A DNA stretch of 64,000 nucleotides from Pseudomonas sp. Bc-h (lineage in GTDB: Bacteria > Pseudomonadota > Gammaproteobacteria > Pseudomonadales > Pseudomonadaceae), in contig NZ_MUIN01000014.1 of the NCBI RefSeq assembly GCF_002080045.1, forward strand, positions 447 to 64,446. Direction: 5' to 3'. The position numbers were made by a program, and so were the translations under genes. Below the pieces are notes generated by a model, which saw only the letters and a program-made list of their open reading frames with translations, was not told where the DNA came from and searched no databases. Below, piece by piece: positions 1-10,795 of the stretch (positions are counted from its first letter, which is position 1; every line of letters starts with the position of its first letter).

Positions 1-362
1 TGTCAGGCAGACCGCTTTCGCTGCCGTCGTGACCTCCGGCGTCTCCCACAGTTATTGCGTCATGGCAGAGTTTGGGATCGACTGTTGCGCCATGGCAGAG
101 GGAGCTGCTGGAGCTGTGCGACAGCCGCGAATGCGGTGCGTCAGGCAGATCGCTTTCGCTGCCGTCGTGACCTCCGGCGTCTCCCACAGTTATTGCGTCA
201 TGGCAGAGTTTGGGATCGACTATTGCGCGATGGCAGCGTTTGGGATCGACTGTTGTGCCATGTCAGCATCATGAAGCCGACACAAACCCTGTGGGAGCTG
301 CTGGAGCTGTGCGACAGCCGCGATTGCGGTGTGTCAGGCAGACCGCTTTCGCTGCGGTCATG
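1..362. repeat. Direct-repeat array, no gene
   Basis: The window opens with no credible gene. A unit containing TCAGGCAGACCGCTTTCGCT recurs at about 3, 141 and 334; the two longer copies are preceded by GAGCTGCTGGAGCTGTGCGA. A sub-unit TTTGGGATCGACT occurs at about 71, 209 and 240. The short open frames here are produced by the repeats and share no gene-like composition. The array lies just downstream of the regulator that ends at 378. It looks like a locally amplified version of the short dispersed repeats common between Pseudomonas genes. The left edge is cut by the window. Confidence 0.7.
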
Positions 363-377
363 ATCTGCGCGTCAAGC

Positions 378-2237
378 CTACTGATCCTGCTCTCGAAGCC
401 GCTTGTACAAAGTATTCCGGCTAACCCCAAGCCGCTTGGCCAGCTGCGAAATATTCCCTCCGGCCGCCTGCAGTAACTCGTTCAGTTCCTCCGGCGTATC
501 CAGCACGGCCCTGCGGTTGAGCGCGGTCTCTTCCGGCTCATTGTTCTCGCCTTCCATTTCCAGATCGGCAAAAAAGTCTTCGGGCAGGTGTTCGCTGGAA
601 ATGGGTTGATCGTCTGCCAACGCAAGAGCGACCTGGATCACATTACTCAATTGCCGCAAATTCCCCGGCCACGGGTGGCGTTCGAACAATTCGAGCACCA
701 ACGGCTCAAACCCTGCGGTCTGCTGCGGTTCGCGGTGCTGATCCCAGATCGCCCGCACCAGCTCGGCCTTGTCCGTGCGCTCGCGAAGTGGCGGCAGTTC
801 GAGGTTCAAACCGCTGATGCGGTAATAAAGATCCTGCCGGAAACGCCCGCTCTGCACGTGTTGGCGCAATGAACAATGGGTGGCGGAAATGACCCGGATG
901 TCCACGGGAAATAACTCGCTGCTGCCCAATGGCTGTACGCAGCGCTCCTGTAAAACCCGCAGTAGCCTGGCCTGAACGGGAAGGGGCATGTCACCGATCT
1001 CGTCCAGGAACAACGTGCCTTTGTCGGCCTTGCGAATAAGTCCGACGCTGCCTTTATGATGAGCTCCGGTAAATGCCCCTTTTTCATAACCGAAGAGTTC
1101 GGCCTCGACCAGCTCCGAAGGAATCGCCGCGCAGTTCACTGCAATCAATGGCTGATGGGCGCGCGAGCTGGCCTGATGCAGCGCTTTGACGAACACTTCT
1201 TTCCCCGCGCCCGTCTCGCCGAGAATCAGTAATGGCACGTTCTTCTCTAAAAGACGCTGAGCCTGACGGGCTGCCTTTGCCACCTTCTCGTCCCCGGACT
1301 CCAGCACACCAGGCCCTGTCTCGGTTTTGGATTCAGGTTTTTTCGGTGTCTGCACGGTTCTGAGTTTCAGCACCGGTGCTTTCGGCCTTTTGATCAGGCA
1401 TTGAAAACGGTTGTGCCCGGAAGCCTGCAGCGCGAACGGCTGGCCTTCCTGCTGCGCGAGCAGATGCGCAATCGGCGCCTTGAACAAGTTTTCGATATTC
1501 ACCTGTAAAAGACTCACGCCCAGCAAGCTGTCGGCGCGGCGGTTGCCGCAAAGGATTCGCCCGCTTTCATCGAATACCAGCAGCCCGGCCCATTGGCTGT
1601 CCAGGTTGTTCAGGCCGGTGTTGAAGGTCAATTGAAAGTGACTGTTCTGGAACTGGTCGAGGATCAGCCGGTTTTCGATGGTCTGACTCATCATCTTCAC
1701 CATCCCCAAGGTGTGGGAGGGTGGCAGGAAGCTGTCGCTGGACACATCGAGTACCGCGATCATCCGCCGCGACGCATCGAAAATAGGCGCTGCAGACCCG
1801 GTCATGAAGCGGTTGGCCTTGAGAAAGTGTTCATCGTGCTCAATGTGAACAGCCTGTTCACAGGCCAGCGCCGTGCCAATGGCGTTGGTGCCCACCCCGC
1901 GCTCGAGCCAGCTGGCGCCCGCCACGAACCCCGCCTGTTGCGCAGGCTCGACAAAACGCTTGGTCCCCCATGAATTGAGTACTTGACCCTGTTGGTCGGC
2001 CAGCAGAATCAGACAATTGGAATTGCTCAGGATGTTTTCATAGAACGGCAGAACCTGCTGATGAGTGGTCTGCACCAACGAATGGTGGCGTTCCAGCAGT
2101 TGCGAAACCTGTTGTTCCGGCAAGCGGCCGAAGGCTGGACGAGACTGGTGGTCAAGGCCGAACTCGCGGCAACGGGCCCATGAGTCCTGAATGATGGTGT
2201 CGTGAGCAGCGGATGCGCCGGGTGTGGCCATGGGCAT
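378..2237 (-). CDS. Sigma-54-dependent activator, AcoR-like (GAF / AAA+ / Fis HTH)
   Basis: A 619-residue bacterial enhancer-binding protein. The N-terminal ~300 residues resemble the GAF-type sensor half of AcoR-like activators. The central AAA+ domain has Walker A GETGAGKE near residue 337, the sigma-54 contact loop GAFTGA near 388 and Walker B LFLDEIGD. The C-terminus is a Fis-type helix-turn-helix (QLAKRLGVSRNTLYKR). The family binds upstream DNA and remodels RNA polymerase-sigma-54. It is divergent from the glpSTPQUV-like operon, which has a sigma-54-type promoter and a TGTTCA array in the shared intergenic region, so it is the obvious candidate activator of that operon. The effector is unknown; glycerol or a related alcohol is an inference. 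Starts at 2237 and 2231 (both ATG) are possible. Confidence 0.9.
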   Translation of the reverse strand: MPMATPGASAAHDTIIQDSWARCREFGLDHQSRPAFGRLPEQQVSQLLERHHSLVQTTHQQVLPFYENILSNSNCLILLADQQGQVLNSWGTKRFVEPAQQAGFVAGASWLERGVGTNAIGTALACEQAVHIEHDEHFLKANRFMTGSAAPIFDASRRMIAVLDVSSDSFLPPSHTLGMVKMMSQTIENRLILDQFQNSHFQLTFNTGLNNLDSQWAGLLVFDESGRILCGNRRADSLLGVSLLQVNIENLFKAPIAHLLAQQEGQPFALQASGHNRFQCLIKRPKAPVLKLRTVQTPKKPESKTETGPGVLESGDEKVAKAARQAQRLLEKNVPLLILGETGAGKEVFVKALHQASSRAHQPLIAVNCAAIPSELVEAELFGYEKGAFTGAHHKGSVGLIRKADKGTLFLDEIGDMPLPVQARLLRVLQERCVQPLGSSELFPVDIRVISATHCSLRQHVQSGRFRQDLYYRISGLNLELPPLRERTDKAELVRAIWDQHREPQQTAGFEPLVLELFERHPWPGNLRQLSNVIQVALALADDQPISSEHLPEDFFADLEMEGENNEPEETALNRRAVLDTPEELNELLQAAGGNISQLAKRLGVSRNTLYKRLREQDQ

Positions 2238-2316
2238 GAGTCCGTCCGAATACTTTTATTGTTTTTGGGATACGGCTTTTGGCAGAGCATCCGTGCTCGA
2301 AACGTTCACCCATTGT

Positions 2317-2386
2317 TGTTCAGGATTGTTCAAAGTCAATGTTCATTTTGTTCAGGTGTTCAGTATTTTCTGTTCATTGTTGTTCA
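2317..2386 (+). promoter_or_regulatory. Seven-copy TGTTCA array (candidate activator-binding region)
   Basis: Seven exact copies of TGTTCA in the same orientation begin at 2317, 2327, 2340, 2349, 2357, 2371 and 2381, so start-to-start spacing is 8-14 bases. The array lies 85-155 bases upstream of the sigma-54-type promoter, where enhancer-binding proteins usually bind. That the divergent AcoR-like regulator binds here is inferred. A direct-repeat arrangement is unlike the inverted repeats most such regulators use. Confidence 0.6.
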
Positions 2387-2470
2387 GTAACGAATATTTA
2401 CATACGGTCTTAAAATGCCAGATGGCTCTATTTCGGGGCTTTCACCAATGTGCGCGATAACGAACCTCGA

Positions 2471-2487
2471 TTGGCACGATTGTCGCT
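2471..2487 (+). promoter_or_regulatory. Sigma-54 (-24/-12) promoter of the glp-like operon
   Basis: TTGGCACG at 2471-2478 matches the -24 element exactly. The GG at 2473-2474 is followed after ten bases by GC at 2485-2486, the invariant GG-N10-GC spacing. The -12 box is TCGC instead of TTGC. It sits about 100 bases before the first gene and beside a divergent sigma-54 activator, which supports the call. Confidence 0.75.
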
Positions 2488-2585
2488 ATCCAACAAGCGG
2501 TCGACGAATGTCACGACCCGAGCACGCCACACCCTGAGCAACACCCCGAGCAACACCCTAATAAGAACAGATAAAAGGGCACGCC

Positions 2586-3680
2586 ATGTCTCTCACGCTT
2601 GAGCACGTCAGTCGCGCAGTCGACGGTCAGATCTGGATCGACGATGCGTCGCTGAGCTTCGAACCCGGCTCATTCAACGTATTGCTGGGGCGCACCTTAT
2701 CAGGCAAGACCAGCCTGATGCGCTTGATGGCCGGTCTGGACAAGCCAGACAGCGGCCGAGTACTGATGAATGGCAAAGATGTCACCCAGATTGCGGTGCG
2801 CCACCGCAACGTCTCCATGGTTTACCAGCAGTTCATCAACTACCCGAGCATGACCGTCTACGACAACATCGCCTCGCCCCTGCGCCAGGCGAAGATGTCC
2901 AAAGACGAGATCGAAAGCCGCGTGCGGGAAACCGCCAAAATGCTGCGGATTGAAAAATTCCTCACGCGCTACCCCCTCGAACTCTCCGGCGGCCAGCAAC
3001 AGCGCACGGCCATGGCCCGTGCGCTGGTCAAGGATGCCGAGCTGATCCTGTTCGACGAGCCGCTGGTCAACCTCGACTACAAGCTGCGCGAAGAACTGCG
3101 ACAGGAAATGCGCCAGCTGTTCGAGACCCGCAACACGATTGCAGTGTACGCCACCACCGAGCCCAACGAGGCATTGGCGCTGGGCGGTACCACGACAATC
3201 CTGCATGAGGGCCGGCTGATCCAGCACGGCAAGACCCCCGAGGTTTATCACCAGCCGAAGACCGTGCTGGCCGCCGAGCTGTTTTCCGAACCACCGATCA
3301 ACCTGATGCCCGGTCGTATCGACGGCAATGAGGTGAGCTTCGCCAATTTCGTGCATTTCCCGCTCAACGTCGATCTGCGCAAGATCGGCGATGGCGAGTA
3401 CGGTTTCGGCGTGCGTCCGAGTCACCTGAGTCTGGTCCCCTCCAACGACGACGATCTGGAGTTGGCAGTGACGGTCGAGCTTGCCGAGATCAGCGGCTCG
3501 GAAACCTTCCTGCATGTGCGCAATGAGCATTTCTCGCTGGTGCTGCACCTGCCGGGTGTCCATGAATACGACGTCGATACGCCGATTCGCGTGTACATCC
3601 CGACTCATAAACTGTTCGTATTCGATCAGCAGGGCGGCCTTATCCAGGCACCGGGCCTGCGCATGGCGAGGGTTGCCTGA
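2586..3680 (+). CDS. glpS: Glycerol-type ABC transporter ATPase 1 (GlpS-like)
   Basis: A 364-residue ABC ATPase of the sugar/glycerol importer type: nucleotide-binding domain (~1-235) followed by a C-terminal OB-like regulatory part. Walker A is GRTLSGKT (near residue 38), the signature is a perfect LSGGQQQR and Walker B is ILFDEP. The switch-loop histidine is missing: the usual THD is replaced by ATTEP. First gene of a tight six-gene operon whose order (two ATPases, two permeases, small membrane protein, binding protein) matches GlpSTPQUV of Rhizobium leguminosarum, a glycerol importer. Its stop overlaps the start of the second ATPase by one base, as expected for a heterodimer pair. Glycerol as substrate rests on that match. 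Confidence 0.85.
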   Translation: MSLTLEHVSRAVDGQIWIDDASLSFEPGSFNVLLGRTLSGKTSLMRLMAGLDKPDSGRVLMNGKDVTQIAVRHRNVSMVYQQFINYPSMTVYDNIASPLRQAKMSKDEIESRVRETAKMLRIEKFLTRYPLELSGGQQQRTAMARALVKDAELILFDEPLVNLDYKLREELRQEMRQLFETRNTIAVYATTEPNEALALGGTTTILHEGRLIQHGKTPEVYHQPKTVLAAELFSEPPINLMPGRIDGNEVSFANFVHFPLNVDLRKIGDGEYGFGVRPSHLSLVPSNDDDLELAVTVELAEISGSETFLHVRNEHFSLVLHLPGVHEYDVDTPIRVYIPTHKLFVFDQQGGLIQAPGLRMARVA

Positions 3681-4802
3681 TGGCCGAGATCCGCTTGCAA
3701 CAACTCGCGCACAGCTACAGCGCCACGCCCAGTGGCCCTGAAGACTATGCCATCCGGGAAATGACCCACATCTGGGAGCAGGGCGGGGCCTATGCTTTGC
3801 TCGGCCCGTCGGGCTGCGGCAAATCGACGTTGCTCAACATCATCTCCGGCCTGCTCAGCCCGTCGGAAGGCAAGGTGATGTTCGACTCCACCGTGGTCAA
3901 CGACATGTCGCCGGAGCAGCGCAACATTGCGCAGGTTTTCCAGTTTCCGGTGGTCTACGACACCATGACGGTGTACGACAATCTTGCCTTCCCCTTGCGC
4001 AATCAGGGCATGGCGGAAGCGAAGATTCAGATCAAGGTGCAGGAAATCGCCGACGTACTGGACTTGCAACCGCTGCTGAAAAAGAAGGCCAAGGGCCTGA
4101 CCGCCGATGAGAAGCAAAAGGTGTCGATGGGCCGCGGGCTGGTGCGTGATGACGTGTCGGCGATTCTCTTCGACGAACCACTGACCGTGATCGACCCGCA
4201 CCTGAAGTGGAAGCTGCGGCGCAAGCTCAAGCAGATCCACGAGCAGTTCAACATCACCATGGTCTACGTCACCCACGATCAGTTGGAGGCCTCGACCTTC
4301 GCCGACAAGATCGCGGTGATGTACGGCGGCCAGATCGTGCAGTTCGGCACGCCTCGCGAGCTGTTCGAAAAACCCCATCACACGTTTGTCGGCTACTTCA
4401 TTGGCAGCCCTGGCATGAACCTGATCGAGGTCAAGCCCGAGGCGGGTGGTGTCGGTTTCGGAGGGATTCATCTGCCATTGCCGGATGCGCTGCAACAGCG
4501 TCTGGCTTCGACGCAGTGGACCACCCTCAAGGTCGGAATCCGTCCGGAGTTCGTGCATGTCTGGGACGGGCCATTCGATGACGCCATGTGTGCCGATGTG
4601 ACCTACGTCGAAGACCTGGGTACCTACAAAATCCTCACCCTGGACCTGGCCGGGCAGTCGCTCAAGGTCCGCCTGCAGGAAGACAAGCCGGTGCCGCAAG
4701 GCCAGGCCTGGATCAGTTTTCCGGCCCAGTGGCTGATGCTCTACGCCGACGAATTTCTGCTTGAAGCGGCTGTGAACCAATTGCCGGCCAGCGAGGTGCC
4801 CC

Positions 4803-4810
<8 letters not shown>
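3680..4810 (+). CDS. glpT: Glycerol-type ABC transporter ATPase 2 (GlpT-like)
   Basis: A 376-residue ABC ATPase, partner of the preceding gene. Walker A GPSGCGKS (around residue 44), Walker B ILFDEP and switch loop VTHDQ are intact, but the ABC signature LSGGQ is degenerate (LTADEKQK). Its defects are complementary to those of the first ATPase, so the predicted heterodimer has one complete ATP site and one degenerate site. It should sit on the cytoplasmic face of the importer. The coding region overlaps the first permease gene by 8 bases, suggesting translational coupling. The symbol follows the Rhizobium glycerol system; it is not the glycerol-3-phosphate antiporter also called GlpT. Confidence 0.85.
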
Positions 4811-5669
<859 letters not shown>

Positions 5670-5679
5670 GGAACGGCTC

Positions 5680-6498
<819 letters not shown>

Positions 6499-6509
6499 GG
6501 AGTCGAAAA

Positions 6510-6782
6510 ATGGAGTGGATGTCCTGGACACTGCCAACCGCCATCTTCTTTGCGTCCATCGCCGCCATTCTGGTTGCGATGACCGTCTGGGAGCTGCGCT
6601 CGGCGAGCATTGAACGTCGCGGTTTCCTGCCGATTGCCACCACACGTGGCGACCGGCTGTTCATCGGTCTGCTCGGTAGCGCCTACCTGCATCTGCTGGT
6701 GATCGGCGCGACCGACTGGAATATCTGGGTCGCCTCCGGGCTGTCCCTTGTTTGGCTGTTGGTGGTAATGCGTTGGGGTTGA
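6510..6782 (+). CDS. glpU: Small membrane protein of the glycerol-type transporter (GlpU-like, DUF2160 type)
   Basis: A 90-residue protein with three or four hydrophobic segments (around residues 8-28, 52-66 and 70-87) and few charged residues. It resembles the DUF2160 family, which is regularly found between the permease and binding-protein genes of these transporters. No biochemical role can be read from the sequence; an accessory membrane subunit is the simplest idea. It starts 11 bases after glpQ with a GAGG Shine-Dalgarno, and 84 bases separate it from the binding-protein gene. Confidence 0.75.
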   Translation: MEWMSWTLPTAIFFASIAAILVAMTVWELRSASIERRGFLPIATTRGDRLFIGLLGSAYLHLLVIGATDWNIWVASGLSLVWLLVVMRWG

Positions 6783-6866
6783 AGGCCGGGCGGGCTGCTG
6801 CCAATGCAGCCGGGCTGGCGGGATTTGCAAAGCGGGACTACATAAGAATCAATACTGGAGGTGTCT

Positions 6867-8672
6867 ATGTTCAATAAGAAAAACAAGCTGCGACATAGTG
6901 TGACGGTAGCAACGATGGTGATGCTCAGCGGATTGAGCGTTTCGGCATGGGCCGATCAGTACGAAGATGCGGCGAAGAAGTGGGCGGCCAGCGAGTTCAA
7001 GCCGACTACTCTGTCCGACGCCGACCAGCTCAAGGAACTGGAGTGGTTCATCAAGGCTGCCGAACCGTTCCGCGGCATGGACATCAAGGTGGTTTCCGAA
7101 ACCTTGACCACCCATGAGTACGAATCGAAAACCCTGGCCAAGGCCTTCACCGAAATCACAGGCATCAAAGTGACTCACGACCTGCTGCAGGAAGGTGACG
7201 TCATCGAGAAACTGCAGACCGCCATGCAGTCGGACAAGAGCATTTATGACGGCTGGGTCAACGACTCCGACCTCATCGGTACACACTTTCGCTATGGCAA
7301 GGCGTTGTCTCTGACCGACCTGATGGCCAGCCCGGAAGGTGCCAAAGTCACTTCTCCTACTCTGGATATCAAGGACTTCATCGGCACCTCGTTCACCACC
7401 TCGCCTGAAGTCAAAGACGCATCCGGCAAGGTCGTCACCCCGGCCAAGCTTTACCAACTGCCCGACCAGCAATTCGCCAACCTGTACTGGTTCCGTGCCG
7501 ACTGGTTTGAGCGTCCTGACTTGAAAGAGAAATTCAAGGCCAAATACGGCTATGAGCTGGGCGTTCCGGTGAACTGGTCGGCTTATGAAGATATCGCCAA
7601 GTTCTTCAGCGAAGACGTCAAGGAAATCGACGGCAAGAAAGTCTACGGCCACATGGACTACGGCAAGAAAGACCCGTCCCTGGGCTGGCGCTTCACCGAT
7701 GCCTGGTTCTCCATGGCAGGCAGCGGTGACAAGGGGCTGCCAAACGGTCTGCCGGTTGACGAGTGGGGTATTCGCGTAGAGGACTGCCATCCGGTTGGTT
7801 CGAGCATCACTCGCGGTGGCGACACCAACGGCCCGGCCGCCGTGTACGCAACCCAGAAATATATCGACTGGCTGAAGGCCTATGCGCCGCCGGAAGCGGC
7901 GGGCATGACTTTCTCGGAGTCGGGCCCGGTTCCGTCGCAGGGTAACGTTGCTCAGCAGATTTTCTGGTACACCGCCTTTACCGCCGACATGACCAAGCCG
8001 GGCCTGCCGGTGATGAATGCCGACGGCACGCCGAAATGGCGTATGGCGCCTTCGCCGAAAGGCCCTTATTGGAAAGAGGGCATGAAGCTGGGCTATCAGG
8101 ACGTGGGTTCGTGGACCTTCCTCAAGTCGTCCGACGAGAAGAAGCGTCTCGCTGCCTGGCTCTACGCGCAGTTCGTGACCTCCAAGTCGGTATCGCTGAA
8201 GAAAACCATCGTCGGCCTGACGCCGATTCGGGAGTCGGACATCAACTCCAAAGAGATGACCGCGCTGGCGCCGAAACTCGGTGGTCTGGTTGAGTTCTAT
8301 CGCAGTCCGGCCCGCGTTCAATGGTCGCCGACCGGCACCAACGTTCCTGATTACCCGAAACTGGCTCAGTTGTGGTGGAGTCACGTAGCGGAGGCGGTGA
8401 CCGGAGAGAAAACTGCGCAAGCAGCGCTGGACGGTCTGGCCAAGGATCAGGATGCGATCATGACCCGCATCGAACGCTCCAAGGTTCAGGATGCCAGTGG
8501 TTGCGCACCGAAGATGAACCCGGAAACATCGGCTGAAGAGTGGTACACCAAAGCCGAGAAGAGCAACGGTGCTTTCCTCGCGCCGCAACGCAAACTGGCC
8601 AACGAGAAACCGAAGGGCGAAACCATCGCGTACTCGGATCTGTTGAAGAGCTGGGAAGCGGCCAAGAAGTAA
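6867..8672 (+). CDS. glpV: Periplasmic substrate-binding protein of the glycerol-type transporter (GlpV-like)
   Basis: A 601-residue extracellular solute-binding protein. A Sec signal peptide is clear: lysine-rich start MFNKKNKLRH, hydrophobic core and AWA-D cleavage site around residue 28. It is unusually large for a sugar-binding protein but matches the ~570-600 residue GlpV class. The ATG at 6867 is chosen over an in-frame GTG at 6861 because CTGGAGG (6855-6861) is ideally spaced for it. Last gene of the operon, followed by a strong terminator. It should deliver substrate to the two permeases in the periplasm. Glycerol is inferred. Confidence 0.85.
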   Translation: MFNKKNKLRHSVTVATMVMLSGLSVSAWADQYEDAAKKWAASEFKPTTLSDADQLKELEWFIKAAEPFRGMDIKVVSETLTTHEYESKTLAKAFTEITGIKVTHDLLQEGDVIEKLQTAMQSDKSIYDGWVNDSDLIGTHFRYGKALSLTDLMASPEGAKVTSPTLDIKDFIGTSFTTSPEVKDASGKVVTPAKLYQLPDQQFANLYWFRADWFERPDLKEKFKAKYGYELGVPVNWSAYEDIAKFFSEDVKEIDGKKVYGHMDYGKKDPSLGWRFTDAWFSMAGSGDKGLPNGLPVDEWGIRVEDCHPVGSSITRGGDTNGPAAVYATQKYIDWLKAYAPPEAAGMTFSESGPVPSQGNVAQQIFWYTAFTADMTKPGLPVMNADGTPKWRMAPSPKGPYWKEGMKLGYQDVGSWTFLKSSDEKKRLAAWLYAQFVTSKSVSLKKTIVGLTPIRESDINSKEMTALAPKLGGLVEFYRSPARVQWSPTGTNVPDYPKLAQLWWSHVAEAVTGEKTAQAALDGLAKDQDAIMTRIERSKVQDASGCAPKMNPETSAEEWYTKAEKSNGAFLAPQRKLANEKPKGETIAYSDLLKSWEAAKK

Positions 8673-8691
8673 GGGTGAGAGATGAAGAGGG

Positions 8692-8717
8692 ACGGCGCCT
8701 ATGGGCGCCGTTTTTTT
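8692..8717 (+). terminator. Rho-independent terminator of the glp-like operon
   Basis: Perfect 8-bp stem ACGGCGCC (8692-8699) / GGCGCCGT (8704-8711), four-base loop and a run of seven T, starting 19 bases after the glpV stop codon. Confidence 0.9.
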
Positions 8718-8757
8718 GTGTTCGACGGGGCATGGAGGTGTCAGGCCTGACGCGTTT

Positions 8758-9398
8758 GTTCTGGCTAACGCCAGACCTGTTTCGACTTCGTCGAGTTACT
8801 TTGTTTTGGCAGAGTAACCAAACCATTTCGCTCCACTGTCCGGCCCCTCCTTCGTCGGGGTTCCCTCGCTCCGGCATTGCTCCGTGGGCCCGCCGCAAAC
8901 GGGCCATCCATGGCCCAATGCGGCTCTCGCGGCATCCATGCCGCTCGGCCCACTCCGCAATACCTCCACTCGGCCTCCCAAAGTCGCAATCTGTGGCGTC
9001 AGTAAGATTTGCGCTCAAGAACTCCACACCTTCCCGTAGCAGTCCGGCTTGCCGGCGGCAGCGATCACAAGGACCCCACCGCCGGTAAGCCGGACCGCTA
9101 CGGGATCGGTGTCGTGCTTTTGATTTGCTTTTGATCTTAATGCGCGACAGCCCAGACACCACCAAACGCGACTTGGGTGCAGGCCGAACGCAGGTCTCGT
9201 GGAGTGGGTCGAGCCGCATGGATGCGGCGAGAGGCGTGTGGCCCATGGATGGGCCATTCACGCCGGGCCGACGGAGCGAGACCGGAGTGAGGGAAGTCTG
9301 ACGAAGTCAGACCCCAACCAAGAGAAAAAGCCCTTGGTTACTTGGGGCTTTTCCAAGTAACTCGACGAAGTCGAAACAGGTCTGGCGTTAGCCAGAAC
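8758..9398. repeat. 641-bp non-coding element with 43-bp perfect terminal inverted repeats
   Basis: The 43 bases at 8758-8800 are the exact reverse complement of 9356-9398. Inside, the two arms (about 8801-9010 and 9145-9355) are diverged inverted copies of one sequence carrying GCGGCATCCATGCCGCTCGG-like blocks. The centre holds a smaller inverted repeat (9034-9104) of the GTAGCAGTCCGGCTTGCCGG family. No open frame here looks like a gene. The intergenic space 8673-9493 contains the glpV terminator and this element only. A related element lies at about 20040-20620. Confidence 0.75.
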
Positions 9399-9493
9399 AA
9401 CAGCGTCAGCCAAGCACCTCACTACCTCAAAAAAACGCCGGGCAAAAAAAACGGCACCGCCCGGATGCCGTTCTCTTACGCATACAATGCCAA

Positions 9494-10348
9494 TCAGCTA
9501 TGCAGTGTTTCCGCTGCGTACAGGGTGTTCTCCAGCAGACAGGCGCGGGTCATCGGGCCTACGCCGCCTGGCACTGGAGTGATCCAGCCGGCGCGGGGCA
9601 GGGCGGTCTCGTAGACCACGTCACCGACCAGCTTGCCGTCGTCCTGACGATTGATGCCAACGTCGATAACGATGGCGCCTTCCTTGATCCACTCACCCTT
9701 GACCAGGCCCGGCTTGCCGGCGGCCACGACCACCAGGTCGGCACGGCCCACATGGCCTGCCAGATCCTGAGTGAAGCGGTGAGTGACGGTCACGGTGCAG
9801 CCGGCCAGCAGCAGCTCCATCGCCATCGGGCGACCTACGATGTTGGAAGCGCCGACCACCACAGCATCCTTGCCGTACAGATCCACACCGGTGCTTTCCA
9901 GCAGGGTCATGATGCCTTTCGGTGTGCAAGGGCGCAGCAGCGGAATACGCTGGGCGAGACGGCCTACGTTATAGGGATGGAAACCGTCGACGTCCTTGTC
10001 CGGACGAATGCGCTCCAGCAGGCTGGACGAATCCAGATGCTCGGGCAGTGGCAGTTGCAGCAGGATGCCGTCGATGGCCGGATCGTCATTGAGGCTGTCG
10101 ATCAGATCGGTCAGTTCGGTCTGAGTGGTTTCGCTGGGCAGGTCGTAGGCCCGGGAGATGAAGCCGACCTCTTCACAGTCTTTGCGTTTGTGCGAGACGT
10201 AAACCTGAGAGGCGGGGTCGCTGCCGACCAGAATCACCGCGAGGCCCGGCGTGCGCAGCCCTTGCTCGCGACGTTCGGCGACTCGTTGGGCGATCTGCTG
10301 GCGCAGGTTGGCTGCGATCGCTTTGCCGTCTATTAGTTTTGCAGTCAT
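9494..10348 (-). CDS. folD: Bifunctional methylenetetrahydrofolate dehydrogenase / cyclohydrolase
   Basis: A 284-residue FolD of normal length. It oxidises 5,10-methylene-THF with NADP+ and hydrolyses the product to 10-formyl-THF, feeding purine and formyl-Met-tRNA synthesis in the cytosol. Family motifs are present: the catalytic YVSHKRKDCEEVG segment with Lys near residue 54, ILLQLPLP, and the nucleotide-binding VVVGASNIVGRPM, then PVPGGVGPMTRA near the C-terminus. Monocistronic, divergent from the tRNA cluster, as in other pseudomonads where folD precedes tRNA genes and tig. Confidence 0.97.
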   Translation of the reverse strand: MTAKLIDGKAIAANLRQQIAQRVAERREQGLRTPGLAVILVGSDPASQVYVSHKRKDCEEVGFISRAYDLPSETTQTELTDLIDSLNDDPAIDGILLQLPLPEHLDSSSLLERIRPDKDVDGFHPYNVGRLAQRIPLLRPCTPKGIMTLLESTGVDLYGKDAVVVGASNIVGRPMAMELLLAGCTVTVTHRFTQDLAGHVGRADLVVVAAGKPGLVKGEWIKEGAIVIDVGINRQDDGKLVGDVVYETALPRAGWITPVPGGVGPMTRACLLENTLYAAETLHS

Positions 10349-10480
10349 TACGCGTGATTAACCATCGGAAGGGAGGGAAAAAGAGCGCGCATTCTCGCAT
10401 GACCTGAGGCAAGGGCAAAGGCGGTTGGTCTGCTTAATAAGCTAACCCCTTTAATTAACTGAATTTTTTAGAAAAAAGTG

Positions 10481-10507
10481 TTGACGACCTTTGGGACCGT
10501 CTATAAG
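10481..10507 (+). promoter_or_regulatory. Promoter of the tRNA cluster
   Basis: TTGACG at 10481-10486 and TATAAG at 10502-10507, spacer 15 bases (16 if the -10 is read one base later). A near-consensus sigma-70 promoter is expected for stable RNA genes. It lies about 150 bases before the first tRNA. Apart from this and the folD 5' end, 10349-10657 shows nothing else. Confidence 0.6.
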
Positions 10508-10657
10508 ATTCGTCGCACTTGTCGGGCACAACCCCACACAGGATTGGCCGGAAGCGGTGGATCAGGTCGAAAGGTTGATTAAGTCAGGTAGAGTTCAGAT
10601 CGGCTCAGCGTGATTGAAAGCTCTTAATTTGTAATCGTAAGAAAGCAAATTAAATAA

Positions 10658-10734
10658 GCGCCCGTAGCTCAGCTGGATAGAGCATCCGCCTTCTAAGCGG
10701 ATGGTCGCAGGTTCGAGTCCTGCCGGGTGCGCCA
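10658..10734 (+). tRNA. tRNA-Arg (anticodon TCT)
   Basis: A 77-base cloverleaf. The acceptor stem GCGCCCG pairs with CGGGTGC, the anticodon loop CTTCTAA lies between TCCGC and GCGGA, the T-arm has GTTCGAGTC, and CCA is encoded. First of three tRNA genes in one orientation. Confidence 0.97.
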
Positions 10735-10795
10735 TTACAGGCAGCTTTGGCACAAGTAGCATTCAAGTTGAATGCGTCGGTTACAACGCAATATG

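Noticed and set aside
1..362. CRISPR-like array at the window start
   Set aside because: Repeat units are long, unequal and few, the spacing is irregular and no cas gene is present.
29..476. Short open frames of 81-102 codons in the first 480 bases
   Set aside because: They are translations of the repeat array, with the same peptide pieces recurring in different frames.
8540..9614. Open frames of 60-270 codons within the 8.7-9.4 kb element on both strands
   Set aside because: They read through the inverted arms, so equivalent peptides appear on both strands, and none has a ribosome-binding site or family match.
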